Positions 9,249-17,976 of a stretch of DNA of 64,000 bases are shown one piece after another. The stretch lies in assembly GCF_001571365.1 (NCBI RefSeq), contig NZ_BCTQ01000004.1, forward strand, positions 124,001 to 188,000, given 5' to 3'. This DNA comes from Achromobacter denitrificans NBRC 15125. Its GTDB lineage: Bacteria > Pseudomonadota > Gammaproteobacteria > Burkholderiales > Burkholderiaceae_B. The position numbers were made by a program, and so were the translations under genes. Numbering within the stretch: position 1 is the first letter of the stretch; every line of letters begins with the position of its first letter. The notes below the pieces were generated by a model, which was not told where the DNA came from, did no database searches, and saw nothing but the letters and a program-made list of their open reading frames with translations.

Positions 9249-10214
9249 TTACTCCCCGAACAGCGTCTCCACGCTCTCCCGGACCAGCCCGAACAGCTCC
9301 ACCGCCAGCGCCGACGGATCGGCGTCGCGCAGCCGAAAAATGGCCACCGGCGGCAACGGAATCCGCGGCCGCACTTCCAGCAGCGATAGGTTCAAGCGCT
9401 GCGCCAGATAGGCTGCGGAGTCCGACCGCAGCAGGCCGATGAAACCGGGCTGTTCGGCGACCACGGCGCCGATGAAGGGCGGGCTGGATTCGACGGTGGC
9501 GGGCGGGACGGGCAGCTTTTTCTTCAGCAGGGCGGCGCGCAGCGCGCTGCGCACCAGGGAGTCTTTGGACGGCATGACCCAGGAGTGCGGCAGCAGCTCT
9601 TCGAGGGCCACGGGCCGGCCAGCCAGGCCCATGTCGCGGTGCGCGATGAAGCGCACTTCGTCGGGATAGAGCACTTCGACGTGGAGCAGGGCGGCTTCTT
9701 CGTCGCTCAGGTTGCGGCTGGGCAGGCTGCCGATGACGAAGTCCAGTTCGCCGGCCATCAGCATGTCGAAGAGGCGGTTCGCGATGCCGTCGATGATTTC
9801 CACGTGGGCCTGCTGATGCCGGGCCGCGATCAGCGCGACGGGGCGCGACAGCAGCGACATGCCGGTGTATGACGGGGCGCCGGCGCGCAGTGTGCGGATG
9901 GGACTGCGTCGCAGTTCGGCCAGCTCGGATTCGAGGCGCGCCAGTTTGTTGACGATGAGGCGGGCGTCGTGCACCAGCGACTGGCCGAACGCGGTCAGGG
10001 AAACCCCGTCGCGGTGGCGTTCGAAGACGGCGGCGCCCAGGGTGTCTTCCATTTCGCGGGCCATTTTGCTGATGGCGGGCTGGGACAGCGCCATGCGGTC
10101 GGCCAGCTGGCGAAACGAGAGTCCTTCGGAAACGCCCTTGATCAGTTCGAATTGCTTGAGGCGCAGGCGGCTGAGAAGTTTGCCGCTGCCTGCCGCGGCC
10201 GTAGCGAGCGCCAT
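9249..10214 (-). CDS. LysR-family transcriptional regulator
   Basis: A typical LysR regulator of 321 residues. The N-terminal winged helix-turn-helix reads LKQFELIKGVSEGLSFRQLADRMALSQPAISKMAREMEDTLGAAVFER, followed by a linker helix and a periplasmic-binding-protein-like effector domain from about residue 105. It is divergent from the Bug receptor/CoA-transferase/MaoC genes with a 113-base gap, the usual layout for a regulator that controls its neighbour and itself. It probably responds to the carboxylic acid handled by that module or its CoA ester. A palindromic site in the gap is listed separately. Its 3' end comes within 9 bases of the convergent 192-residue gene. Confidence 0.93.
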   Translation of the reverse strand: MALATAAAGSGKLLSRLRLKQFELIKGVSEGLSFRQLADRMALSQPAISKMAREMEDTLGAAVFERHRDGVSLTAFGQSLVHDARLIVNKLARLESELAELRRSPIRTLRAGAPSYTGMSLLSRPVALIAARHQQAHVEIIDGIANRLFDMLMAGELDFVIGSLPSRNLSDEEAALLHVEVLYPDEVRFIAHRDMGLAGRPVALEELLPHSWVMPSKDSLVRSALRAALLKKKLPVPPATVESSPPFIGAVVAEQPGFIGLLRSDSAAYLAQRLNLSLLEVRPRIPLPPVAIFRLRDADPSALAVELFGLVRESVETLFGE

Positions 10215-10230
10215 GACTTATCCAAAAGTT

Positions 10231-10243
10231 ATCACTTGGTGAT
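10231..10243. promoter_or_regulatory. Probable LysR-binding dyad
   Basis: An ATCAC-N3-GTGAT inverted repeat lies in the gap between the divergent LysR gene and the Bug-receptor gene, flanked by A/T-rich bases and by two further TTATC half-sites. LysR proteins typically bind such short interrupted dyads between themselves and the divergent target. The assignment rests on position and symmetry only. Confidence 0.45.
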
Positions 10244-10327
10244 TTTATTTCAGTTATCAGTTAATGGGACGGTGCTTATCCTATGGCTGGCAATCAAAGA
10301 AAAGCGACAAGGACACCGGAGGAGACC

Positions 10328-11308
10328 ATGCAATCCTGGAACCTGTTTACGCGGCTGGCTGCAATGCTGATGTTGAGCGCGTTTTGCGGCGGCGCGCAGG
10401 CCGCGGCCGCCTGGCCGGCGCAGCCGATTACGATCATCGTGCCGTTTCCGCCGGGCGGGGCTACCGACGTGATGGCCCGCTTGTTTGCGCCTCGCATCGA
10501 GGCGGCCCTTGGCCAGCCTGTGGTGGTGGAGAACAAATCGGGCGCCGGTGGCACCATAGGAACCCAGCAGGTGGCCCGCGCCCGCAACGATGGCTATACG
10601 CTGCTGTGGGGTACGGTGGCCACGCACGGCATTGGGCCGAATATCTACAAGAAACTCTCGTACGACGCCGTCGCCGATTTCGAGCCGGTGGTGCATGTAG
10701 TAGACCAGCCTTATGTACTGGTGGCGCATCCGTCCAGGAAGATCTCGTCGGTGGCCGAGCTGCGCAGGCAGGCGCAGGCGCGGCCGGGGCAGATTCCGGT
10801 GGCTTCGGCCGGCGTCGGCACGGCGGCGGACATGCTGTTGCGCAAGTTCCAGGCCGACACCGGCTTGTCGTTGCTGGGCGTGCCCTACAAGGGGGCGGGA
10901 CCGGCGATGGCGGATCTGCTGGGGGGCCAGGTGGACCTGGCTTTCGATGTGATTCTGACCACGGCGCCGTACATCGCGGCGGGCAAGCTGGTGCCGCTGG
11001 CGGTGACTAGCGCCCAGCGCTCGCGGACGCTGCCGCAGGTGCCGACCATGGCTGAGGCCGGCGTCGAGGGCTTTGTGGCCGCGGGCTGGAACGGCCTGTT
11101 CGCGCCGCGCGGCACGTCGGCGCCGGTGGTCGACAAGATCAACGCCGCCGTGAACCGGGCGCTGCAGGATCCGCAGATCAATCAGCGCCTGCAGTCGGAA
11201 GGGTCGATTCCGGTGGGCGGGACGCCGGCGCAATTCTCGCGTTTCATCAAGACGGAGATCCAATCCTGGGGCGAGGTCGCGCGGCAAGCCAATGTTTCGT
11301 TGGATTGA
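10328..11308 (+). CDS. Bug-family tripartite tricarboxylate transporter substrate-binding receptor
   Basis: A periplasmic solute receptor of the TctC/Bug family (326 residues). The chosen ATG (MQSWNLF) has GGAGGAG just upstream and starts a clear Sec signal peptide ending in AQAAAAWPAQ; the longer frame would add 15 unlikely residues. Family marks are PITIIVPFPPGGATDVMAR after the signal, VVENKSGAGGTIGTQQVA, and VPYKGAGPAMADLLGGQVDLAFD. Bug proteins bind carboxylates or related small molecules. No TctA/TctB membrane subunits lie in the window, so it is an orphan receptor, as is common in Bordetella-type genomes. It sits 9 bases ahead of the CoA transferase, implying one operon. Confidence 0.95.
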   Translation: MQSWNLFTRLAAMLMLSAFCGGAQAAAAWPAQPITIIVPFPPGGATDVMARLFAPRIEAALGQPVVVENKSGAGGTIGTQQVARARNDGYTLLWGTVATHGIGPNIYKKLSYDAVADFEPVVHVVDQPYVLVAHPSRKISSVAELRRQAQARPGQIPVASAGVGTAADMLLRKFQADTGLSLLGVPYKGAGPAMADLLGGQVDLAFDVILTTAPYIAAGKLVPLAVTSAQRSRTLPQVPTMAEAGVEGFVAAGWNGLFAPRGTSAPVVDKINAAVNRALQDPQINQRLQSEGSIPVGGTPAQFSRFIKTEIQSWGEVARQANVSLD

Positions 11309-11317
11309 GGGGAGATC

Positions 11318-12550
11318 ATGAGTGTCGAGAAGTCGATGGGTGCGCAGACCGACCCATGCCGCGGAACGGGGCCGCTGAGCGGGGTGCGGGTGCTGGATAT
11401 TTCCACCGTGGTGGCGGGGCCGTTCTCATGTACGCTGATGGCTGACCTGGGCGCGGAGGTGCTGAAGGTTGAGATGCCGGGCGAGGGCGACCACATACGG
11501 CAACTGCCGCCGCACAAGAATGGCGTGGCGCTATGGTCGAAAGTGGCCAATCGCAACAAGCGCGGCGTCACGCTGGACCTGCGCCAGCCCGACGGCATTG
11601 AGCTCCTGGAGCGGCTGCTGCCGCAGTACGACGTCCTGGTGGAGAATTTCCGCCCCGGCACGCTGGACCGTTGGGGCCTGGGCCTGGCGCGGCTGCGCGC
11701 CCTGCGCCCGGACTTGATCGTGCTGCGGGTCACGGGTTTCGGCCAGACCGGGCCATACCGCTCGCGGCCGGGCTTCGCGCGGATTTTCGAGGCGATGTCG
11801 GGCTTCGTGAACCTTTGCGGAGAGCAGGATGGGCCGCCGCTGTATCCCGGCTTTCCGGTATCGGACGCGCTGACCGGCGTGTTCGGCGCCTACGCCGTCG
11901 CGGCCGCGCTGTTGCACCGGGAAAAGCACGGCGAAGGGCAGGAGATCGACCTGTCGGCCACCGAGGCCATGCTGCGCGTGCTGGACTTCATGCCCATCGA
12001 GTACGACCAGCTCGGGGTGGTGCGCACTCGGCAGGGCAATCTCAACGCGTACTCTGCGCCCAGCAGCGTCTACAAGACCCGCGACGACAAGTGGGTGGTG
12101 CTGGCGGTCAGCGCGCCCACGGTGTTCCGGCGGCTGGCGATCGCCATTGGCCGCGTCGACCTGCTGGAAGATCCCATGTACAGCAGCAACACCGCGCGCA
12201 TTCGCAACCGCGAGGGGATCGAAGGCATCATGGAGAACTGGTTCGGTGCGCATACGCTGGCCGAGGCGTCCGACATCCTGATGCGCCACGAAGTCAGCTT
12301 CAGTCCCATCTATGACATGGCCGATATCGCCGCCGATCCGCATTTCAGCGCGCGTGAAGTGCTGGTGCGCATCCAGGACGAGGAGTTGGGAGAAGTGAGC
12401 ATGCAGAACGTGGTGCCGCGGTTTTCCGCGACGCCGGGGCGCATCTGGCGCGCCGGGCCCGGTATCGGCCAGCACAACGACGAGGTCTACGGCGAATTGG
12501 GCCTGTCAGCGGCGCAGCAGGCGGCGCTGCGCTCGCGCAACATCATCTAG
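11318..12550 (+). CDS. CaiB/BaiF (family III) CoA transferase
   Basis: A 410-residue class III CoA transferase that moves CoA from an acyl-CoA donor to a carboxylic acid. The N-terminal fold signature LSGVRVLDISTVVAGPFSCTLMADLGAEVLKVEMPGEGD is clear, followed by VENFRPGTLDRWGLG. The catalytic aspartate of the family is present in FPVSDALTGVFGAY (Asp183). A G-rich ribosome-binding site precedes the ATG. The donor and acceptor acids cannot be named. Context with a Bug receptor and a MaoC hydratase suggests activation of an imported acid, then hydration of an enoyl-CoA intermediate. Confidence 0.94.
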   Translation: MSVEKSMGAQTDPCRGTGPLSGVRVLDISTVVAGPFSCTLMADLGAEVLKVEMPGEGDHIRQLPPHKNGVALWSKVANRNKRGVTLDLRQPDGIELLERLLPQYDVLVENFRPGTLDRWGLGLARLRALRPDLIVLRVTGFGQTGPYRSRPGFARIFEAMSGFVNLCGEQDGPPLYPGFPVSDALTGVFGAYAVAAALLHREKHGEGQEIDLSATEAMLRVLDFMPIEYDQLGVVRTRQGNLNAYSAPSSVYKTRDDKWVVLAVSAPTVFRRLAIAIGRVDLLEDPMYSSNTARIRNREGIEGIMENWFGAHTLAEASDILMRHEVSFSPIYDMADIAADPHFSAREVLVRIQDEELGEVSMQNVVPRFSATPGRIWRAGPGIGQHNDEVYGELGLSAAQQAALRSRNII

Positions 12551-12562
12551 GAGCAGTCCAGC

Positions 12563-12985
12563 ATGACTGGCTTATCGTTGCCCTTGCAGTTTCGCGGCGG
12601 CTTCACGCTGCCGGATGCGCGGCACGGCGCATATCTGCAGGCGGTGGGCGGCGGGCACCCCGTTCACAGCTCGCGCGAACTGGCCCTGCGGGCCGGCTTC
12701 ACCGATGTGCCGCTGGCCGGCATCCATGTGCTGGGCGCGGCCATGGCCGCTTTCACCGCGCAGTTCGCCGACAATCCCGTTCAGCTGCTCAAGGTGGAAA
12801 CCAAGTTCCTGCGGCCGGCGTACCCCGGCGAATCGTTCGAGCTGGCATTGGAACGGCTGGACAGCGAGGCTGTGGCGGGCACGTCGTTTGTCGCCGGTCG
12901 CTACCGAGGCTATTGCAGCAACGCGCAGGCGCACCAAGTGCTGATGCTGGATTTCAAGATACGGGTGGCGCCGGCCCAGGACTGA
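12563..12985 (+). CDS. MaoC-like hotdog dehydratase/hydratase
   Basis: A 140-residue single-hotdog protein of the MaoC type. The R-hydratase-like segment reads NPVH-like HPVHSSRELALRAGF followed by VPLAGIHVLGAAMAAF, the central hotdog helix. The expected Asp of the canonical catalytic D-x(4)-H pair is not obvious (HPVHSS is seen), so activity is less sure than the fold. It follows the CoA transferase by 12 bases with an AGGAG site, the last gene of the LysR-controlled module. It likely hydrates or dehydrates a CoA thioester made by the preceding transferase. Confidence 0.8.
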   Translation: MTGLSLPLQFRGGFTLPDARHGAYLQAVGGGHPVHSSRELALRAGFTDVPLAGIHVLGAAMAAFTAQFADNPVQLLKVETKFLRPAYPGESFELALERLDSEAVAGTSFVAGRYRGYCSNAQAHQVLMLDFKIRVAPAQD

Positions 12986-12997
12986 CCGGCGCGCCGC

Positions 12998-13726
12998 TCA
13001 GTCCGAGCCCCCCTTGCCGCGGGGCGGGGAACTGATGGTGACCGCCGACGTCACGATCAGCTCCATCAGGATGTCCCGCGCCAGGTTCTCGGCGTAGTCG
13101 TTGCGGGCTTCGGCCGTGGCGATCGCGCGCTCCACCGAGCCTTCCACGATGGCGTTGATCTGCTGGATGTGCAGTTCGCAGATCTGCACCAGGTCGGGGT
13201 GGCGCTTCTGGTGGAAGTACAGGAAGCGGCGCGCCAGGGTCTGGAGCATGGCGTGGAACTCGGCCGCGTAGCTGTTGCGCGAGGCGGCGCCGATCTGGCT
13301 GGTCAGCGTGAAGTGCAGGCGCATGTACATGCGCATGTCGTTGACGGCCTTCAGCGCTTCCAGCTCCCGGGCCAGGCGCGCCAGTTCGGCGCGCTCGCCG
13401 TCGTCGGCCCATTGGGCGGCCTGGGCGACGATCAGCCGCTCTATCTCCCGCCTGGCCTGGATGATCTTCAGCTGGCCCTGGTAGTCGATCTCCGAAATGA
13501 AGATGCCCTGGCGCGGGGCGATCTCCACCAGCCGCTGGAACGCCAGCTTCTGCAGCGCGTCGCGCACCGGCGAGCGGCCGATGCCCACGCGCTCGCTCAG
13601 CGTGGTCTCGGACCATTGGCTGCCGGGGGGCAACTCCCCGGTGACGATCATTTCCTCCAGGGCGCAATAGGCCTTTTCGGTCTGGCTGACGGCGGTGCGG
13701 CCGAAGAGGGGGGCGGACGAGTTCAT
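12998..13726 (-). CDS. GntR-family (FadR/FCD subfamily) transcriptional regulator
   Basis: A 242-residue GntR regulator: N-terminal winged helix (ALEEMIVTGELPPGSQWSETTLSERVGIGRSPVRDALQKLAFQRLVEIAPRQGIFI) and a helical FCD ligand domain (ARREIERLIVAQAA, then FHAMLQTLARRFLYFH and ELHIQQINAI). The start codon overlaps the stop of the acyl-CoA ligase as ATGA, so it is the last gene of the ABC transporter/thiolase/ligase operon. It probably senses the transported acid or its CoA ester and controls that operon. The C-terminus is the short hydrophilic tail PPRGKGGSD. It converges with the MaoC gene, leaving 12 bases between. Confidence 0.93.
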   Translation of the reverse strand: MNSSAPLFGRTAVSQTEKAYCALEEMIVTGELPPGSQWSETTLSERVGIGRSPVRDALQKLAFQRLVEIAPRQGIFISEIDYQGQLKIIQARREIERLIVAQAAQWADDGERAELARLARELEALKAVNDMRMYMRLHFTLTSQIGAASRNSYAAEFHAMLQTLARRFLYFHQKRHPDLVQICELHIQQINAIVEGSVERAIATAEARNDYAENLARDILMELIVTSAVTISSPPRGKGGSD

Positions 13727-15252
13727 GGAGTCGGGAGCGCGCGTTGTTGAAGTTCGCGTTTTAACACTTTGCCCGTGCTGTTTTTCGGCAGCTCGTCCAG
13801 GAAGACGTAGCGCTTGGGGCGCTTGAAGCGGGCGATCGACGCCAGGCAAAGCCGGTCCAGGTCTTCGGCCCGCGCTTGCGCGCCGGGCTTGAGCACCACG
13901 AAGGCCAGCACCGATTCGCCCCATTCCGGGTCGGGCGAGCCCACCACCGAGACTTCCTGGACGGCGTCGTGGCGCATCAGCGCTTCCTCCACCTCCCGGG
14001 GATAGATGTTGGTGCCGCCGCTGATGATGACGTCCTTGGAGCGGTCCTTCAGGTGCAGCAGGCCGCGGGCGTCCAGGATGCCGATGTCGCCGGTATGGAG
14101 CCAGCCGCCGGCCAGGGTGTCGGCGGTGGCGCGCGGGTTGTTCCAGTAGCCCAGCATCACCGTCGGCCCCTTGACCGTCACTTCGCCCAGCTCTCCCGGC
14201 GCCGCCGGCAGGCCGCCGCCGTCGCGCACTTCCACCTCCATCGAGGCCTGCACGTAGCCCACCGAGCCCAGCAGCGCGTCGTCGTTCCGGGCGACGGCCT
14301 CGGCCACCTGGGCCGCCGAGAGCGCGGAGATCGACATGGGGCTTTCCCCCTGGCCGTAGATCTGCGCCACGCGCGGCCCGAAGCAGGCGACCGCGGCCTT
14401 GATGTCCTCGACATAGAAGGGCGCGCCGCCCACGATCAGGGCGCGCAGGCCCGGCGGCGGCCCCCCGGCCCGGTCGGCCTGGCGGACCATGCGCTGGACG
14501 ATGGTGGGGGAGGCGAACAGGCTGACCCTGTCGTAGTGCGTGAGCAGGGCGGCCAGCTCGTCTTCGTCCAGCCCGCCGCTGTCCGGGACGATCTGCAGCC
14601 CGCCGTGCAGCCAGTAGGGGATGCTGTAGAGGCCGCCGCCATGCGAGAGCGGCGCCACGTGGACCATGGCGTCGCCGGGCGCCACGGCCTGCACGTCGGC
14701 GTAGAAGTTCAGGCACATGCCCACCAGGTTGGCGTGGCTGAGCATGACGCCCTTGGGTTTGCCCGTGGTGCCGCTGGTGTAGAAGAGCCAGGCCAGTTCC
14801 TGCGGCGGGCGCCGCTCCAGCGGCAGCGCGGGGCCGGCCGCGCCCGCGGCGTAGGCGGCGGACTCCACGTCCTCCACGCGCACGGATTCCAGGTCGCGGG
14901 CGACCGGCGCGAGCGCTTCGCACACTTCGCCTTGGGAGAGGCACAGGCGCGCGTCGCTGTCGCGCAGGATGTACTCCAGTTCCCTGGGGTGCAGCTTGGC
15001 ATTGACGGGCACGGCGCACAGGCCGGCGTGCCAGATGGCAAGCATGGATTCGATGTAGGAAGGATGGTTGCGCAGCGCCAGCATGACGCGTTGTCCGGGC
15101 TCCAGGCCCATGGGGCCGCGCAGCCAGCCGGCCAGGGCCTCGACCCGGGCCTGAAGCCTGGCATAGGTAAGCGGGGGCCGGGTGCCCGCGGCCAGCGCGG
15201 GAAGGTCGGCGTGCATGAGGGCGCTGCGGTGAAAGAGAGAGCTGAGATGCAT
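13723..15252 (-). CDS. AMP-forming acyl-CoA synthetase/ligase
   Basis: An adenylate-forming ligase of about 509 residues, which activates a carboxylic acid with ATP and CoA. Motifs are WLFYTSGTTGKPKGVMLSH (phosphate loop), IYGQGESP, GWLHTGDIGILDARGLLHLKDRSKDVIISGG and the C-terminal catalytic lysine region ELPKNSTGKVLK. I chose the ATG giving MHLSSLFHRSA; a TTG eleven codons upstream overlaps the thiolase stop and is less likely. It lies between the thiolase and the GntR gene and shares an ATGA overlap with the latter. Substrate class (medium-chain, aromatic or branched acid) is not determinable. Confidence 0.93.
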   Translation of the reverse strand: MHLSSLFHRSALMHADLPALAAGTRPPLTYARLQARVEALAGWLRGPMGLEPGQRVMLALRNHPSYIESMLAIWHAGLCAVPVNAKLHPRELEYILRDSDARLCLSQGEVCEALAPVARDLESVRVEDVESAAYAAGAAGPALPLERRPPQELAWLFYTSGTTGKPKGVMLSHANLVGMCLNFYADVQAVAPGDAMVHVAPLSHGGGLYSIPYWLHGGLQIVPDSGGLDEDELAALLTHYDRVSLFASPTIVQRMVRQADRAGGPPPGLRALIVGGAPFYVEDIKAAVACFGPRVAQIYGQGESPMSISALSAAQVAEAVARNDDALLGSVGYVQASMEVEVRDGGGLPAAPGELGEVTVKGPTVMLGYWNNPRATADTLAGGWLHTGDIGILDARGLLHLKDRSKDVIISGGTNIYPREVEEALMRHDAVQEVSVVGSPDPEWGESVLAFVVLKPGAQARAEDLDRLCLASIARFKRPKRYVFLDELPKNSTGKVLKRELQQRALPTP

Positions 15253-15281
15253 GGCGGTCTCTGGATGGGAAGGGGCGCGGT

Positions 15282-16520
15282 TCAACGGCCGAGCAGGGTG
15301 ATGCAGGTGACCGCTTCTTCCACGCCGTTGAATCCGCCGCCGTTCTCGGCGATGGCGAAACGCGCGCCTTCGACCTGGCGGCCGCCCGCCTCGCCGCGCA
15401 GCTGGGTCACCATTTCATGGACCTGGGCCAGGCCCGTGGCGCCGATGGGATGACCGCGCGACAGCAGGCCGCCGGACACGTTGATGGGGATGCGCCCGCC
15501 CAGGCTGGTGGCGCCGGATTCCGCCATCGGCCCGCCTTCGCCGAAGGCGCAAAAGCCCAGCGCCTCGGTCTGCTGGATTTCCGCGAACGCGGTGGCGTCG
15601 TGGACTTCCGCCAGCGACATGTCCTTCGGGCCGACGCCGGCGCGCTCATAGGCTTCCAGCGCCGCAAGGTGGCACAGGTGGCGCTCGTACCGGTCGGCGG
15701 GGCGGTCGGTCGCGGTGCGCAGCACGCTGGCGTACAGGCGAACCGCCCGCGACTGCCGCAGCCGCTTGAGGCCCTGGGCGTTGCAGACGATGGCGGCGGC
15801 GGCGCCGTCGCTGATGGGCGCGCACATGGGCAGCGTCAGCGGCCAGGAGACGGGCCGCGCGGCCAGCGCCTCGTCTATCGTCAGCGGGTACTGGAACTGG
15901 GCCAGCGGATTGCGCGTGGAATGCATGTGGTTCTTGGCCGCCACGGCCGCGAGCTGGCGTTGCGTGGTGCCGAAGGTCTTCATGTGCAGCCGGGCCAGGC
16001 TGGCATAGATGTCCATGAACACGCTGCGCTTGCCGGGCTCTTCGAAGCCGGGCGGGGGCGTCACGTCGGGGGCCAGCGCCATCAGGCGCGCCATCTGCGC
16101 CGGCGCGTCGTGCACGTCCCAGGCGCCGTCGAAGACCGCGAAGCTCTTGGCCTTGTCCTCCGAAAATAGCTTGTCCACGCCCACGGCCAGGCAGATGTCG
16201 CCCGCGCCCGAGGCCACGTACAGGTGCGCGGCGTTGAGCGCCGTGCTGGAGCTGGCGCAGGCGTTCTCCACGTTGGTGACGGGAATGCCGGCGATGCCCA
16301 TGGCTTTCAGCGCGACCTGGCCGGCCACCATGTATTGCCCTTCGATGGACCCCTGGCCGGCGGTGGCGAAATACGCGGCCTGCAGGCCGGCGGCGTCGCA
16401 GCCCGCGTCGGCCAGCGCCTGGGTAACGGCGTCGCGCACCAGGTCCTTGACGGACTTGCCGGGCTGCTTGTCGAAGCGGGTGATGCCCACGCCCGCGATG
16501 TAGGTGGTCGGATTGCTCAT
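15282..16520 (-). CDS. Thiolase-family acyltransferase (SCP-x/acetyl-CoA acetyltransferase type)
   Basis: A 412-residue thiolase of the SCP-x-like branch. The nucleophilic cysteine is Cys88 in VENACASSSTALNAA; the C-terminal GGLLSRGHPIGATGLAQVHEM carries the catalytic histidine. N-terminal YIAGVGITRFDKQPGKSV is typical of this branch, which often works without the second Cys of degradative thiolases; here the C-terminal motif reads AENGGGFNG, not CxGGG. The start overlaps the LivF stop (ATGA). Its likely role is beta-ketoacyl-CoA cleavage or condensation on the acid that the ABC system imports and the ligase activates. Confidence 0.9.
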   Translation of the reverse strand: MSNPTTYIAGVGITRFDKQPGKSVKDLVRDAVTQALADAGCDAAGLQAAYFATAGQGSIEGQYMVAGQVALKAMGIAGIPVTNVENACASSSTALNAAHLYVASGAGDICLAVGVDKLFSEDKAKSFAVFDGAWDVHDAPAQMARLMALAPDVTPPPGFEEPGKRSVFMDIYASLARLHMKTFGTTQRQLAAVAAKNHMHSTRNPLAQFQYPLTIDEALAARPVSWPLTLPMCAPISDGAAAAIVCNAQGLKRLRQSRAVRLYASVLRTATDRPADRYERHLCHLAALEAYERAGVGPKDMSLAEVHDATAFAEIQQTEALGFCAFGEGGPMAESGATSLGGRIPINVSGGLLSRGHPIGATGLAQVHEMVTQLRGEAGGRQVEGARFAIAENGGGFNGVEEAVTCITLLGR

Positions 16521-17224
16521 GATTGGATACCGGTGGTGAGTATGGATTCGATGACGTGGCGGTCGGCCTCGACGTCGGCGGCCGATCCGCTCCAGGCGAC
16601 TTCGCCGTGGTCCAGCACGTACTGGCGATGCGCGAGGCGGGCGGGCACTTTCAGGTTCTGTTCGACCAGCACGATGCCGGTGCCCTGGCGGTGCACTTCC
16701 GCGAACACCTCGATCAGGTCGTTGACGATGCGCGGCGCCAGGCCCTCGGTGGGCTCGTCCAGCAACAGGACGCGGGGGTTGCCCAGCAGGGCGCGCGCGA
16801 TCGACAGCATCTGCTGTTCGCCGCCCGACAGCTGGTCGCCGTCGAAGCCGATGCGTTCCTGCAGGCGGGGAAAGACCTCCAGCACCCGCTCCGCGGTCCA
16901 GTAGCCCGGCCGGTGCGCGAGCGCGCCCATTTTCAGGTTCTCGCGCACGGTCAGGTTGGGAAAGATGCGGCGGGTGTCGGGCACCAGCGCGATGCCGTCG
17001 CGGCTGATCTGCTCGACGGCGCGGCGCGTGGCGTCCTGGCCGGCCACGAGGCGGCCTCCGGAGGACAGCGGCAGCAGCCCGATCAGGGTCTTCAGCACGG
17101 TGGATTTGCCGGCGCCGTTGCGCCCGACGATGGCGACGATCTCGTCCTGGGCGGCGCGCAGCGTGATGTCCTTGAGCGCCAGCGCCTGGCCGTAGTGCAC
17201 GCTGGCGTGCTGCAGTTCGATCAT
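16517..17224 (-). CDS. livF: Branched-chain amino acid-type ABC transporter ATPase LivF
   Basis: A 235-residue ATPase of the HAAT family. Walker A is GRNGAGKST, the signature is LSGGEQQMLSIARALL and Walker B is VLLLDEPTEGLAP, followed by the H-loop region VLVEQN. Start and stop overlap both neighbours as ATGA, so translation is coupled through the whole operon. It should pair with the LivG next to it to energise import through LivH/LivM. Linkage to a thiolase and acyl-CoA ligase suggests the substrate is an acid rather than leucine. Confidence 0.95.
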   Translation of the reverse strand: MIELQHASVHYGQALALKDITLRAAQDEIVAIVGRNGAGKSTVLKTLIGLLPLSSGGRLVAGQDATRRAVEQISRDGIALVPDTRRIFPNLTVRENLKMGALAHRPGYWTAERVLEVFPRLQERIGFDGDQLSGGEQQMLSIARALLGNPRVLLLDEPTEGLAPRIVNDLIEVFAEVHRQGTGIVLVEQNLKVPARLAHRQYVLDHGEVAWSGSAADVEADRHVIESILTTGIQS

Positions 17225-17976
17225 GCCGCCACCTCTTCGCCCAGGTACACGGCGCGCACGGTGGCGTCGTCCCGGATCGCCTCGGGCGGGCCTTCCGCCA
17301 CCTTGCGGCCGTTGGACAGCACGACGATGTGTTCCGAAAGCGCCATGACGACGTCCATATTGTGTTCGATCAGCAGCACGGTGCGGCCGGCGGCCGCATG
17401 CCGGATCAGCCGGGTGGCCGCGCCGATCTCGTGGTGGCCGACGCCGGCCAGGGGTTCGTCCAGCAGCAGGATGCGGGGATTCGGCAACAGGGTCAGGCCC
17501 AATTCCAGCGCGCGCTGCAGGCCGTAGGACAGGGTGCCGGCGACGGCGTCGCGCCAGGGCGCGAGGTCGGTCAGCTCCAGCATGCCGTCGATGGTGGCGG
17601 CCAGCCGGCGGTCGTAGCGCGGCGCCAGCCAGAAAGGCAGCAGCCGAGAGTGGCTGATCTGCGCCGCGATCCTCAGGTTCTCCAGCACCGTCATTTCCGG
17701 GAAGATCTTGGTGATCTGGAAACTGCGGCCGATGCCGTGGCGGGCGCGTTCGTAGGCGCGCAGCCGCGAGATGTCGGTGCCGTGGCACAGGATGCTGCCG
17801 CCGTGGCCGGGAAGATGCCCGGCCAGCACGTTGAGCAGGGTGGTCTTGCCCGCGCCGTTCGGCCCGATCAGGCCGTAGACGCGGCCGGTCTCGAAGGCGT
17901 AGCTGAAGTCCTCGATGGCGCGCAGCGCCCCGAACGTCACGCTGACCTTGTCGCACTGCAAAGCGATGTCGTTCAT
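17221..17976 (-). CDS. livG: Branched-chain amino acid-type ABC transporter ATPase LivG
   Basis: A 251-residue ATPase. Walker A is GPNGAGKTT and Walker B is ILLLDEPLAG; IGRSFQITKIFPEMTVLENL is characteristic of LivG. The signature motif reads LSYGLQRALELGLTL where most relatives have LSYGQQRxLEIA, a conspicuous Gln-to-Leu and Arg-to-Ala drift that may still be functional. The start overlaps the LivM stop as ATGA. It acts on the cytoplasmic face with LivF. Confidence 0.95.
   Translation of the reverse strand: MNDIALQCDKVSVTFGALRAIEDFSYAFETGRVYGLIGPNGAGKTTLLNVLAGHLPGHGGSILCHGTDISRLRAYERARHGIGRSFQITKIFPEMTVLENLRIAAQISHSRLLPFWLAPRYDRRLAATIDGMLELTDLAPWRDAVAGTLSYGLQRALELGLTLLPNPRILLLDEPLAGVGHHEIGAATRLIRHAAAGRTVLLIEHNMDVVMALSEHIVVLSNGRKVAEGPPEAIRDDATVRAVYLGEEVAA

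Noticed and set aside
13876-15453. 525-residue rightward frame
   Set aside because: It is antisense to the acyl-CoA ligase, whose motifs are unambiguous. Composition is Gly/His/Arg/Val-rich shadow.
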